NCBI GenBank assembly: GCA_027605045.1
Contig: JAQFWX010000088.1
Location: forward strand, 62,001 to 126,000
From: Phallus indusiatus
Taxonomy: Eukaryota > Basidiomycota > Agaricomycetes > Phallales > Phallaceae
DNA: 64,000 nucleotides
Direction: 5' to 3'
Positions within the stretch are counted from its first letter, which is position 1. Every line of letters starts with the position of its first letter. The notes below the pieces were generated by a model. The model searched no databases. It worked only from the letters and a program-made list of their open reading frames with translations, and was not told the DNA's origin. Shown one piece after another: positions 22,092 through 33,800 of the stretch. The translations under genes and the position numbers were made by a program.

Positions 22092-25000
22092 TTAACGTCG
22101 TCCGACAAGATTAATTCGCTGTTGTTTTCCTCCTTTCTTTTTCGCAGCTTGCGAAAGAGGCAGATAGGCATATGGATCCACATCACCCTTTTTAACATCA
22201 CCACCGGCTCGCTAAAGAAATGACAGTTACTCAGAAAAAAACATGCCCTTTGCAGAATATGAAAGAACAAACCTTGGCCTTGAATTCTCGGCCCAACTTT
22301 ATCTCCCTTTTCATTTTTTTGTTGGATTGCTTGGGAACGTTAGCGTCATCCATATCGATATCTCCATCTTCATCGGCGTTATTCGCCCTCCTTTTTTTAG
22401 TATCTTTGTTAAACTTGATACGTCCGCCAGGTCCACGAGTAAACCCATCAGCTGAGGTTAAGCTTTCTCTGTAAGCTCCACCAGCGACATCCTCCTCATG
22501 TTCATTTTCATCCTCGCCATTACCCGCATCATCATCCTCATCTTCAATTATCATCCGCCCAGTCTCTTCATCCTGACGGAAATGTGGAGCTTCTTGGCCT
22601 GGTTTACGACGACGATCTTTTCCTTTGCCGACTATTTGATTCATGTCAGGCGAGTCTGAAACTCTTAGACGATCTATACATATACATACCAATAACTCTG
22701 TCAGCAGCACTTTGCAAAAGATCCATCGGTTTATCGTCATCCAAGCGGATTCGAGCACCTTTTTCGCGGCCCTTGGTTTTGTTTGACTGGCGAGCAGGAC
22801 CGTCGTCGTCGTCGCTATCCTCTATTTCGCTTTCACTACCATACAAGACGTCTTCGAATGCATCACCCGTCTTCTTGGTAGGCGCCTAAAATGAAGTTTT
22901 GGTACGATCTCCAGACAGACTATATAAAGTGAATAAGATATTACCTCTTCCTCTTCCTCGTCTTCACCCTCCGCTTCAGCCTTAGCCTTTTTCCTTTTCG
23001 CGCGATCCTTACGCTTTTTGATGTTTTGTAGTACTTTACCCTTTTCTGGATTATCCCCTACACACGAATAAACCGCGTCCCATCCAAATCTTCGTATCAT
23101 CCGTTCGAAAATGTGGCGAACTTTTACTTTGAAATGATTCTTGTGATCCCCGGACCAGTTGAGTAAAGCAGGAACAAGTTGTTGTAGGTGGTTCGTGACC
23201 AACTCCACTGGTAAGGTGTGAACTGATAATTTGATAAACCCTAATGCAGACTTGACGATCTCCCTGTTTGCTGAAGTGACGAAAACGAGCATCGTGGATA
23301 GCATTTCGTCTAGCATAGTCGTTGAAATATCGTCTGTGAACCAATATAAGCATCGATACGTTAATGGATCACTGGAAACATAAGAACCTTTGAATTCAAA
23401 GACCAGTCGAGATATAGCTGTGATAGTAGCACTAATCATATGCGGAGTGCCTCCGACCAAACCGGCCGCCATCATTGTGATATACTCTTCCACAGTTGCT
23501 TTGACTAGAATGAAATAAGCACAAGCTTGACCACAAGCAAAAGTGTAATCATGTACCTTCATGAGCATCCTCATCCTGCATCTCATTTAAACGATTGCGT
23601 TTCACTACTCCACCCTCTTTCATCTTATGTCCCATAGCAACGACAAGATCGAACGCAGCGGCGCGTGTGCGCTCAGCCGGCTCCTTTGTCGCCAAAACAG
23701 CTTCAGGAATCAGGACTGGTATCAAGTGTAGCGAAGTTGAGGGGACAGATGGTAATAGAAGGGCTATCAGTGATACACGGTCCTATAAAGGTAATGAGCT
23801 AAACAGAGCTGCGATAAACGAGCGAGTTTAAACTTACTCGTTTGGCTGGGGCAGCGACAGCATCTGAGCTGGATGTAAGATTCGTTATAACGTCTTCGAC
23901 GTTGAGAACTCCGCTCAAGGGACCACTTTCGATCAGCTTCATTAATATGCGATATCCACGCTTTTGTACACCACTTTCCGGATGTCCCATCACCGCACCA
24001 GAAGAACACAGATCCCAAAGTTCCTTGCACTCTGGTTGTGGAAGTTGTGGGAGAACGAGAATCAGTAGATCTTGGAACATCAAGAGAACGTTTGGAGCAT
24101 CGCTCCCTTTGGGTGGCTGATTCTTTGAAGGCTTGTTTAACTCTTGCTGGAATAGGGTGACGACTTTGCGATACATTTTAACAATACTCTATATAAAATG
24201 AATTGCTAGTTGCGTAGAGAAAGAGAAAAAGAGATGCAACTTACCTCATCTCCGGCGATTTTAACCCAAGCCGAGATTACATCTCCAACCATACCTCTAC
24301 TTTCCTGACCAATGCTCCCGAAAACGTTGAAGAAAACGGCAAACCAGTTTTCAGCTTGTTTTTTGAGATGCTCAAGGTTACGTTGTTTATCTTCAGCCGT
24401 TAAGACGTCCGATTCTGTCTCGTAATTTGATACGACAATTACTTTGAGCGCTTTCAGAATGGCAGGTCGTAAAGAGGGTTGATTGTATAAAATCTGAGAT
24501 AGCAGCTGCGCAAACCTGGTATCAAATGTCTAAATAGCGAGTAATTTAAATCATAAATGTATTGATTTCAGTAAGTGAAAAACCTTACTTCGGGTAGATC
24601 TCTGGGTGCATGGCAATACCCCACAAGACCATTCCATATCTGACCGATTAATACTTCCCACATCTTTGCTTCGCTATTTCGTCCCGCTTCAGTGGCCGAT
24701 TGTTGTAAATTGAACATTTTTTCAGATAGCGGAACAAAATAGTTGACGAAATGCGAAAGCGGACAGGGATGGGGAACGGGAAGTAGTGACAGAAGATAGG
24801 CATGTGCATCTTTTCCGCTTGATCTAGAATAATTTTGTGAGAGAGCTGAGGTTAAAGGTTGGATGGAATCGCACCTTTCTTCGGGGAGAAGACGTAAAGG
24901 CAGTATTTTGAGAAGAACCTCAGGTCCTAATACGCCCATGGCAGTCCGGAGAACCTGATCGGTGGCTTCCTTGTGTTCGAATCCTTCTTTGACTCTTAAA

Positions 25001-26361
25001 TCGCCTGTGTGCTGTACTAGATCCAAAACTAAAAGTTCTGCAGCAGTTGGCGGGGGGCGAATAGATTTGTTTGTAGGTCGAAAAGATAACGTTTTGAGAA
25101 GGGCGGCTAGCACAGTGAGAATCTGAGGTATGGCTTGGACATATTGCAAACCGTTGAGAGATGCTCGTAGATGTGCGGTTATCTTGCTGACTGAAGACAC
25201 TTTCTTTTCATTGTCCTTCTCTCGCACCGCCGCTGCAATCATGTCTTTAGTTATAACTTTCGACAGGAAAGAAGACAACGTTTCTGCCGCGGCTTTTCGA
25301 ATGTTTGTATCTGATGCTTGCAGATAGTTGAAAATAGATTTGAAAACAGTATCCGCTCCTTTATCATCAAGAGATACTGAGCCGGTAGAAAAAGCTGCTT
25401 GGTGCAGTTCGAGCCACGCCGGGGTTTGGGTAGCGTCGGTTTTGAGAGGGGAGGAGGAGAGTAAAGTGTGGACAAGAGGTGTGATATCGGATGATGTTGA
25501 GTCATCTGACACAATGGCAGTGAGGAGAGAATATGATGATTGAGATAGGTATGGATTTCCAAGCCGTGGTAGAGACAGTAAGGCATTGACGATAGACGGC
25601 AGCGCCTAGAAAATGATTCAATTAAAGATGAAGGCGATAATGGCAGTGATACATACTGAACGAGGCAAGTAGGATACAATAGGTTTAACCATTGCGACTA
25701 TATGAATACCAGCTTCTGGACCAGTCATGGTTTCCGTAATCTTGGTCGATTTTCCAAACGAACCTGCTCCCGAGTTTACAATGGTGAGTGTTGAGACAAT
25801 CCATTCGCCAACGCGTCCGGCGTATGGATGTACCAACAACGGTGGTGATACATTGGACAAGACATCACGGACAACTTCTGCAGCACGTTTCCTAACCTTT
25901 GGACGAGGGTCGACGGTAAGCTCCAATATGAGATTGAAGACCTGAAGAAGTTCTGGTTTATCCAGAAAAGAGGGATCAAGTGCTTTTATGACCGCACAGA
26001 AAATTGTAAGCTGTGATCGGAGTGGAGGTGCATGAGCAAGTAGTGATGGAAATATGGGACTCAGGGACGAAAGAAGAACGCTGAGATTGGAACGTATAAC
26101 AGGTAATGGAACAAAAGGGACGACAAGCGCAAGCAGGTAAAGGATTGCGGGCAAGACATCTCCTTCACCAAAGGTCGGATTGCTTTTTGAGGTGTCAAGG
26201 GCAGTCAAAAGAGCAGCAAAATACGCTGTGGGTGTTCGCTCAGATCCCTGCTCGACGAGAGTTGTTTCGATAGCTACTAGGAGATTCGCTGGAGCCTTTT
26301 GGTGTGGTAGAGATGATGCAGTGTGAGGTCGAATTTTTGACAGGGCCAAGGCTAGTGACAT
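22092..26361 (-). CDS. RRP12: Ribosomal RNA-processing protein 12 (RRP12, NUC173 domain)
   Basis: Eleven exons: 26361-25657, 25605-24875, 24823-24589, 24529-24245, 24188-23838, 23782-23557, 23504-23388, 23333-22945, 22885-22690, 22631-22273 and 22211-22092; 1,237 residues. The N-terminus KIRPHTASSLPHQKAPANLLVA is typical of fungal Rrp12. HEAT-like helices follow, then the NUC173 region, and a C-terminal part with VRHIFERMIRRFGWDAVYSCV and basic/acidic stretches (KKRKDRAKRKKAKAEAEGE). The tail GRMIIEDEDDD and YAYLPLSQAAKKKG are also conserved. Rrp12 is a nucleolar karyopherin-like repeat protein needed for maturation and export of both pre-ribosomal subunits. Length agrees with the yeast protein. 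Intron 9 has two in-frame acceptors (22632 and 22656). Confidence 0.92.
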
Positions 26362-26811
26362 GATGAAATCTATAAAGAATAGTGAATACCAACCTTTAAT
26401 ATCAAGTTAAAGCATACTATTCGAAGTGAAGATGATATCTGAAGGGGAAAGGGATTGTCGTCCGAATCCCTAATTTTTTTTGAGGGGTCACTAGACGATG
26501 GCGCACTGTGTGCACTGGCAAGCGCCAATGCGCCATGACAAACCTGCTCAAGATTTTTTTCTGTGTTCAAACTAATGGGTAACAAAGCAGTGATTCACTT
26601 CGTAGTTTTATTGAAGGTTTCAAGAAAGTTATCATTATTTTATCTTTTCCCTGCAACTTTTACTGTTGGGACCGAACTTCATGGGCGCTTACTGAGTAGT
26701 ATAAAGAGCGCCGGAGACCGCCAAGTCTGCGTGGTTCTCACCAGAACCTCCACCTCGACACATTTCTACATTACTGTACTCACAGCATAATTCCTTCGTT
26801 TAATATACATC
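26362..26811. other. Divergent intergenic region, RRP12 / multicopper oxidase
   Basis: 450 bp between two divergent starts. A TATA-like sequence (AGTATAAAG, 26697-26705) lies about 110 bp before the oxidase start. I see no metal- or stress-response element I would defend, and no extra gene. Confidence 0.45.
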
Positions 26812-29257
26812 ATGCACAACATTGCCCCTCTTCTCGTTCTTTTCAGTGTTGCCTACGCTCGCACTTGTCTTTTTTCGCTAGACATTGGTAACCGTTTTCT
26901 CGCTCCAGATGGTCATCTACGTTCTGTCGTCACTGTCAACGGAAGTACTCCTGGTCCTCTAATATACGCAGAAAAGGGTGATAAGATCTTGGTGAACGTG
27001 ACAAACCATCTTCAAGTATAAATCAACACCTTGTGCCTGTGCAATCCACCAACAAAATATCTCTCTTAGGATCCCTTAATGCGACGTAGTACAACAATCC
27101 ATTGGCACGGAATTGTAGACCTTTTGATTCCTCTTACTGATGGAATTCTCACGTTTCCCTTCAGTATCAGAAGAAACGGGCCCAAGATGATGGACCAGCG
27201 TGGGTGACTCAGGCGAGTCTGCGTACATCATATCATGTTATATCCGCGTCTAACATTCTTCTTTAGTGTCCAATAGCCCCCAAGTACGTACAATTTGATT
27301 GATTTAGATTGATCTGTGCGCATACATAGATAGCCATTCATATGCGTATCTCGTCGACTCGGGAGAACAGGCAGGGACCTTCTGGTACCATAGTCATCTG
27401 AGTACACAATACATAGACGGTCTCCGGGGACCTTTGATCATCTATGGCGAGTTTTTGGAGTATTTCATGCATTTTTTTTTTCAAACCGACAATATCAGAC
27501 CCGAATGACCCTCATGCTCACCTTTATGACGTTGACGACGCGTCGACTATTATCAGTTTGACTGATTGGTATCAGCAATATAGTGAACAACTCGTTGGTA
27601 TGATGTATATTGGAAACAGGTCAATTCCGAGTTCAAACATCAGAAATTAGGGGATTGGATGGAAAACATTATCACTGAACCTGTTCCTGATTCTGTTTTA
27701 CTCAATGGTAAATTCCTGTAATCGTCGGATCCAAGTATTGCCTGCAACTGATGGCAGGCGTTGGTCGATATCGCGACGGACCGAAGGTCAAACGAGCCGT
27801 TATAACGGTTGAAAAAGGTACTCTGGTTTTACTTGTTTTCGATGAGTAAAGTAGACTGTTTGTGAGGCAAACGATATAGATTTCGCCTGATCAATATGAG
27901 CGCAATCGTTCCATTTCGGTTTGCCATTGAAGGCCATTATTTCACGGTGATCGAAGTCGACGGCATAAACCATAACCCGCTCATTGCCACTTCTCTGTCA
28001 ATCTCGGCTGGGCAACGTTATTCTATTGTTCTTCATGCAAACCAGGAAATCAATAATTATTGGATTGCGTTTCCAACCATGTTCTTGGGAAATAGCACCA
28101 CATCAGCAAATCCAAATTACAACGGAACTGAAGCTTACGCCGTTTTGCGTTACAAAGGTGCTCCGGATGAAGAACCAGCCAGCTCAGAATTAATTTCCAC
28201 TATCACTGGTGCTCCGGGAACAATGGGTGGGCTACAAGAGTACCAATTGACTGTATGCGCCTTTACCGCTTTATTATCGATATCAATTATATATTCACTC
28301 TAGCCACTGGAAAATCCCACTCCGCCTGGAGGTTCCAATCCGGACATTACTATTAAGCTCAACTTCACGACGACCAAGCCTGGAGATAGCGGCACTTTGG
28401 GTTCAGGCAATAACTGGATTGTTAACGGAGAGAAGGTGATTCGATGATTCATATCTTCCTTTTTTTCCCGAGGCTTACTAGTACCGATTTGATATAACCT
28501 AGTACATTCCTCCAACACTCCCAACTTTGCTCGAGATTTTGAGGGATAGACGCATATCACCGTAAAAATTTTATACAATATTGATTTCTAGTTTAATTGA
28601 ATATTATACTAGGACAGCTTTTCAGCGTCAGGCGACATACGTGCTTCCTTTGAATAAAACCGTTGAGGTTCAACTGATCGGAGACGCGGCACACCCGTTT
28701 CATTTGGTTTGGTTCTTCCCCTGAGAATCTTTGAGGCACTAAACATGATATTGTAATTAGCACGGTCATGCGTTTTCCGTAATACAGTCAGCCACAGGCC
28801 CTTTGAATCTAGTCAATCCGCCTATTCGCGATACTGTCGATTCCAGCAACGACTTGTTCAACCCCGTTACTATTCGGTTCCGAACCGATAATCCTGGCCC
28901 CTGGGTGAGAATATTTACTTGTCTGGCGAATGCCCTGAGACTGATTTTCCCTCAAGTTCTTACATTGGTACGGCTGTTGTTCACAAATAGATGATGTGGT
29001 CGCTAAAATGCGGGTTCGGCAGTCATAAAGATTGGCATCTGGAAGCTGGGCTTGCCGTGGGTAAGTAATTTCATCCATTTTGAGGACAAGATATGTCGTG
29101 TAATCGTTTGCGGTTCCTATCAGTATTCGCTGAGGATCCCGGAGATGAACGCACAGGGATGGACTCGCTACATCCATCGAAACAGTGGCAAGACTTGTGT
29201 CCAATTTATCATGCTCTTCCAATTGAAGTACGCCAACGATCATTTGTTGGGACCTGA
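26812..29257 (+). CDS. Laccase-like multicopper oxidase, secreted
   Basis: Sixteen exons: 26812-27015, 27070-27114, 27165-27212, 27267-27283, 27334-27446, 27499-27597, 27651-27707, 27758-27817, 27867-28252, 28304-28435, 28503-28561, 28613-28706, 28761-28904, 28957-28967, 29023-29060 and 29124-29257; 546 residues. A signal peptide covers about residues 1-17. All four copper motifs are present: HWHG (79-82), WYHSH (122-126), HPFHLHGH (434-441) and HCHKDWH (489-495) with Leu500 as probable axial residue. These bind the type-1 and trinuclear coppers that couple substrate oxidation to reduction of oxygen to water. Asx-rich sequons suggest N-glycosylation. Introns 3 and 5 seem to have GC donors (GCGAGT). 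Two oddities are Lys492 where laccases usually have Ile, and Ile in [10 protein letters not shown] where they usually have Cys. Physiological substrate unknown. Confidence 0.83.
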
Positions 29258-29437
29258 TGAATATAATTGATTGACGATCTCATTGAAATTTGACAGCTTC
29301 AATAAGGAAACTATCCCGTTTATTTTAACTTCGGACGTTTCTCCAGGTTTGGATTTAGGTTTTCTTTTGGACTAATGGGCTTAGATTCTGTCCCTGAACA
29401 TGTACATAGATTACACATTAAATATATTATTTCTATA

Positions 29438-30705
29438 CTACGAAGAGCCCGCGCTACCGGGTGTTCTCCAGACTTTAACGGTTCCGTCTGAGCTTGCCGT
29501 GATCATTTCGTTTGCCTCTTTTGGATGGTGTTCAACCCACGTAATCACTTTATTATGAATCTTAGGCGGGGGGTTTGGAGCTAACGGCGAGGCCTGGGGG
29601 AAGAAAGGTATAGATGCATGATTTAATTACCCTCCATTTAGAGAAAATGGGACTTTACTTCGAGAAGATCCCAAGCCCACACTCTTCCATCTTCATCACC
29701 AGAGATAACACTCGCTTCTGTATGTCCGAAACAGGCCCGTGAGCGATACTGATTATTAACATAGCCTTTGAAACTATTCAATAGTTTTCCGTTCTCAGCA
29801 TCCATCAATCTAACAGTTGAGTCAAGGCTTTGAACAAGGTACGTTTGATTATCTGCCGTTGGCAAAACAGAAGTGACAGGATCTAAGGGGTAAAGAGGAT
29901 GAGCAAGGAAAAGGGACCGTAGCCCATTTATGACTTACGTCCAATATAGTCCGACCTTAGTTGTCCCTTTCTAAGGTCGTATGTTCGCACCTGCCCATCC
30001 ACTGAACCCGACATGACAAAAGTGGCACCGACAGAAAGGGTTTGTATGGCATCACGCGCCTCCTCTAAAGTCTGAATAGCTTGTCGATTTTGAGATCTTG
30101 GAGGAAAAACAGAGGGCGTTATTTTTATTATTCGAAACCACGTATGTACACTGGATGTTAATGTAGTACTTGGTACGTACCTGAGGTCCCAGAGTTTTAC
30201 GGTTGAATCATAACTTCCTAACATATCAATACTTTGACGACGTGTTACCGTTGAAGAACTAAGATAGTACTCACCACTCACAACAACTGATGCATCTTCG
30301 TTAAACTCCACTACATTGATTTTTGCCATATGTCCCGATATCCGTCTTATGGTATTTCCAGTTGCAACATCCCAGAAAAATATGGACCGGTCACCTCCCG
30401 AGGTGGCGAGTTTTGCGTTGTCATGCGAGCTGAACAAGAAGACATCTGAGTCTGATGAGCTCAGCAGAGAAATTCCAAAATTTTGCTTACACCGTGATTG
30501 AGAGCACTTCGTAACCATGACCCTTGTAGACCTTGATTTCAGTACCCAAGCTAGGGTTCCACAACCGGATTGTTCTATCTTGACCACCCGTCAACACGTA
30601 TTTTGCAGCCCCTTTTGCATATCTCGCTACGTGCACTGCACCAGTGTGGGTCGACAAAGTTGTGTGTAAGGTCCTTGGCAACGGTGGAGGTCCGCGAAGA
30701 GACAT
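29438..30705 (-). CDS. WD40-repeat protein WDR83/MORG1
   Basis: Six exons: 30705-30491, 30429-30275, 30217-30181, 30096-29939, 29882-29659 and 29593-29438; 314 residues, essentially the length of human WDR83. WD repeats are clear: TGGQDRTIRLWNP, TSGGDRSIFFWDVATG, GSYDSTVKLWDLR, MSGSVDGQVRTYDLR, VISGDEDGRVWAWDLLE and ITASSDGTVKVWRTPG. The N-terminus PRTLHTTLSTHTGAVHVARY matches the family start. The protein folds as a seven-blade propeller; in animals it scaffolds ERK signalling and joins the spliceosome C complex, and in fungi a spliceosomal or scaffold role is likely. It is head to head with the DOCK gene over 152 bp. Confidence 0.88.
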
Positions 30706-30857
30706 TTGGCCAAGCGTCACTATTAGCACTGGTAATCCGCGCCCACAACGACAAACAATTTCGTCTACAATAGCTTCCGTGTTTCCCAGCGCGTGAGCTG
30801 TTTTATTGCTCGGCGACCAACGCAAGATTGTTCAATAGTTACTTCCCTGAGCAGCGG
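30706..30857. promoter_or_regulatory. Short bidirectional promoter, WDR83 / DOCK
   Basis: Only 152 bp separate the two divergent start codons, so both promoters must overlap here or within 5' untranslated regions. No TATA box is obvious. Confidence 0.45.
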
Positions 30858-33800
30858 ATGGTCTCAGCGGCCGTTCAAAGCCATCGTCGGGGCGTATGGG
30901 AGCCACTGCCTGCCGTCTTATACGGCCACGCGATTCATCCGCTGTCAAACGGCCAGCAGAGAGATTCATTGCACGATCCAAAATCGAATGGCAGCGGTCT
31001 GAACAACAATGGGGAATCTTCTGCTGCGAATGAAATGATTGTTGGCTTGGATGTTGGTGACGACGTATACGCTTTTGAGCGTTATGTTCCGAGGGGTAAA
31101 GAAGTGGACGGGATATGGTACAGAGGGTTAGTCGTCAGCAAACATTTTCATCTACCTTAATATTAATCAGAAAGGGTTTTTTCTCAAATAAAAAGTTATG
31201 TCGTGTGCCTTTCGAGATGTACCGATGTCTCGCAATGGACCCATCCTGGAAAATCGACCGAACAGCAGGCTGTCTTCATTGGCATATTTCCAGCATCTCA
31301 TATACATGTATGCGAAGAGTTCATTGACGAAGAAAGTCGTCTACCAGAAGCTGCTTCTACTATTCCGAGTCGATTCGAGCTTCCCCCTATCATTCGTAGC
31401 GGTGCCACAATGAGTACTTTGCTCGAAGATCCAGAAGAGGACGCAGATACAACCGCATCTCGTCGCTCGCAACGCCTGGCTGCGACTTCTACTGGAAGAC
31501 CATCTTTTCCATCAACAAAAGCCGCGGCAGGTGCCAGCATTCGATCAATATCACCCTCAGATACCTTAACTTTGAAACCAATTCCTCCTCGGCCCGCTCT
31601 CAAACCAGGTGATGAGACTGCTTCGGGAGTTTACCAACCAATCATTGATGAAATTGCCTCTACATTACGTGAATGGCATTCACTTATGTTTACTTATCTT
31701 GGCCGACGGGATTACAAACTATTTCACATGGTCCGAGAACATTTCGAAGCATTGCATTTAGGAAGACGCCAGTTGCTTGCTCAAACGCTGAGCAAGGAAG
31801 AGACTTTGTCATTAGTAAAAGATTGCGTAACTAAACTAGTCGTCGGGAACGTCATCCAGGGCCTAGATGTTATCGTCAGACATCCTGTGTCAGGCGGGTT
31901 GGTAACCGCGGATATCGAAGGTGAAGTCGATAGCCAATCTTGGGTCAGTGGTGTACGGATGTACGCCATGCAGATATCTCTTGCCTACATGGATATCGGA
32001 CCGTCAGGAAACCTTACTAGACCCCCAATCCTCCCCTACGCTATAGATCATACCTCTAAACCACTTCCGACACCCGCTCAATCTGTGTTTCCTGAGTACG
32101 GGAGGCCCAGAAATCGCTCTTTTGGGTCTTTCGCTATGCCTACTACTTCTAAAAACGCCATTCAATTTTACCATGTCTTCCTTGATCTCCGAGCCTTCGT
32201 AGCATCACTCTGTTCACCTGGAGAAACCGCGGAACTCTACTTTTCGTTATACAACAAAAATGACGCACGATTCCTTACAGAAGATTTCTGTGTTGTGTTG
32301 AACCATAATGGCGTGTCAGCCAGAGATCCTGGAGACGGTCGTCTGGGGAAGCTACGAACGCTGTTTGTAGATCTAGCCCAAGGAGACGTTCAGGAGTCGA
32401 TATACCTCGTTTGCCGTATTATCAGAAACGGCTCTATGAAATTAACAACAACATTAAGCTCAAGCGGTCAGTCCACGGACCCGAGACGAGCTTCAGACAC
32501 AGTCCAGCGTCCTGACTGGGACACTAACTCAAACGCCGGAACTCCATTATCCCCCGTACGGGTGCAAGGATCTCCATTTGACATTCAACAGACTTCATAC
32601 CGAAGGCCTTTCGGCTGCGCTGTACTCGAATTGAGTCAACTCAATCAACTCTACGCCGAACAGGGCGATATGACTTCATCAAAAGAACATCATATGCCAA
32701 TCTTTGTACCTGTAAACGAAGCAGCCTTTTCAACATTGCATCAAGACATTATCGCGAGTAAAGTTAGGGAGTTCACAAAGTCTCCTAGGTATGCTCAAAC
32801 ACTATTTGCTTCACATGATATCTAAAGACTGCTGAACTACTAGAGCTGAGATGATTGCTGTATCAATCAAAGTTCTTCGCGGTAACGCGATTACCATCGT
32901 GAAAGAGAATCCCTCGCTCCTACAAGAAGTACCTTTAACATCTCCTTTGGGTTTCCCAGACGTTGTATTCCCCGGTGATTTCCGTAATGAGGTGTACATC
33001 AAATTATGGAGTGGTGAATTCTTTACCGGTCCTGCCGCAAAGACAAGGATGAGTCTTATTCCTGGTACCACGCCTGGTCCATTCAATGTGCAAGTTACCA
33101 TTGAAGTGCGTAATAGCGAAGGCACGATGGAACGCATGATCTCAGTTGGCAGTGGCGAACCACCTATGACGCAGTTCAGGTCTATGGTGTTTTATCGTAA
33201 CAACTCGCCCACTTACGGAGAACTCATCAAACTTCTGCTGCCTAATGATGTACCCCTAAAATTCCACTTATTCTTTACCTTTAGACATCGGCCATCAAAT
33301 ACCAAATCTTCCAGTAATCGATACTCCATGGATGGATCCGATAAGCCATTCGCATTTGCATATTTACCTTTATTCCCAGACAATCGCGCTTTCGTCCAGG
33401 ACGGCAGCCATTCATTAGTGCTTTATCGCGCTGACAAATATCCCCAAATCTCACCAGGCGATTATTTCGGTGCACCTGCAATTCTCCCAACTGGGCACCG
33501 TCCCGAAGCTCTAATTATTCCTCCTCAAATTCAGCGAACAGCAGTCCCAATACGTGATGGACTTGTTATTCGCTCGTACCTATGTTCTACCAAATACACA
33601 CAAAACGTCGTCTTGTTGGGTCTTTTGCACTGGGAAAGCCTCGCTAACCATGAAGAACTTACCACGGTTTTATCTAAATTCCCATTCGTCGGGGAAGTCG
33701 AAATTGTTAAATTTTTGGGCGACATCTTCAATGCTCTTTTTGCTATATTGGTATCACCAAACAATGCTGACGGTGGTTTTGACGATCTTATCTTCAATGC

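Noticed and set aside
21926..22270. Minus-strand 114-codon frame covering the tRNA and the RRP12 3' end
   Set aside because: It is a shadow of the tRNA and of the RRP12 terminal exon, with no coding motif.
28905..29060. Apparent loss of the His-Cys copper ligands of the oxidase (reading GSHKDWH), suggesting a dead enzyme
   Set aside because: An 11-nt exon at 28957-28967 flanked by valid splice sites restores F-L-H-C-H in phase, so the ligands are intact.
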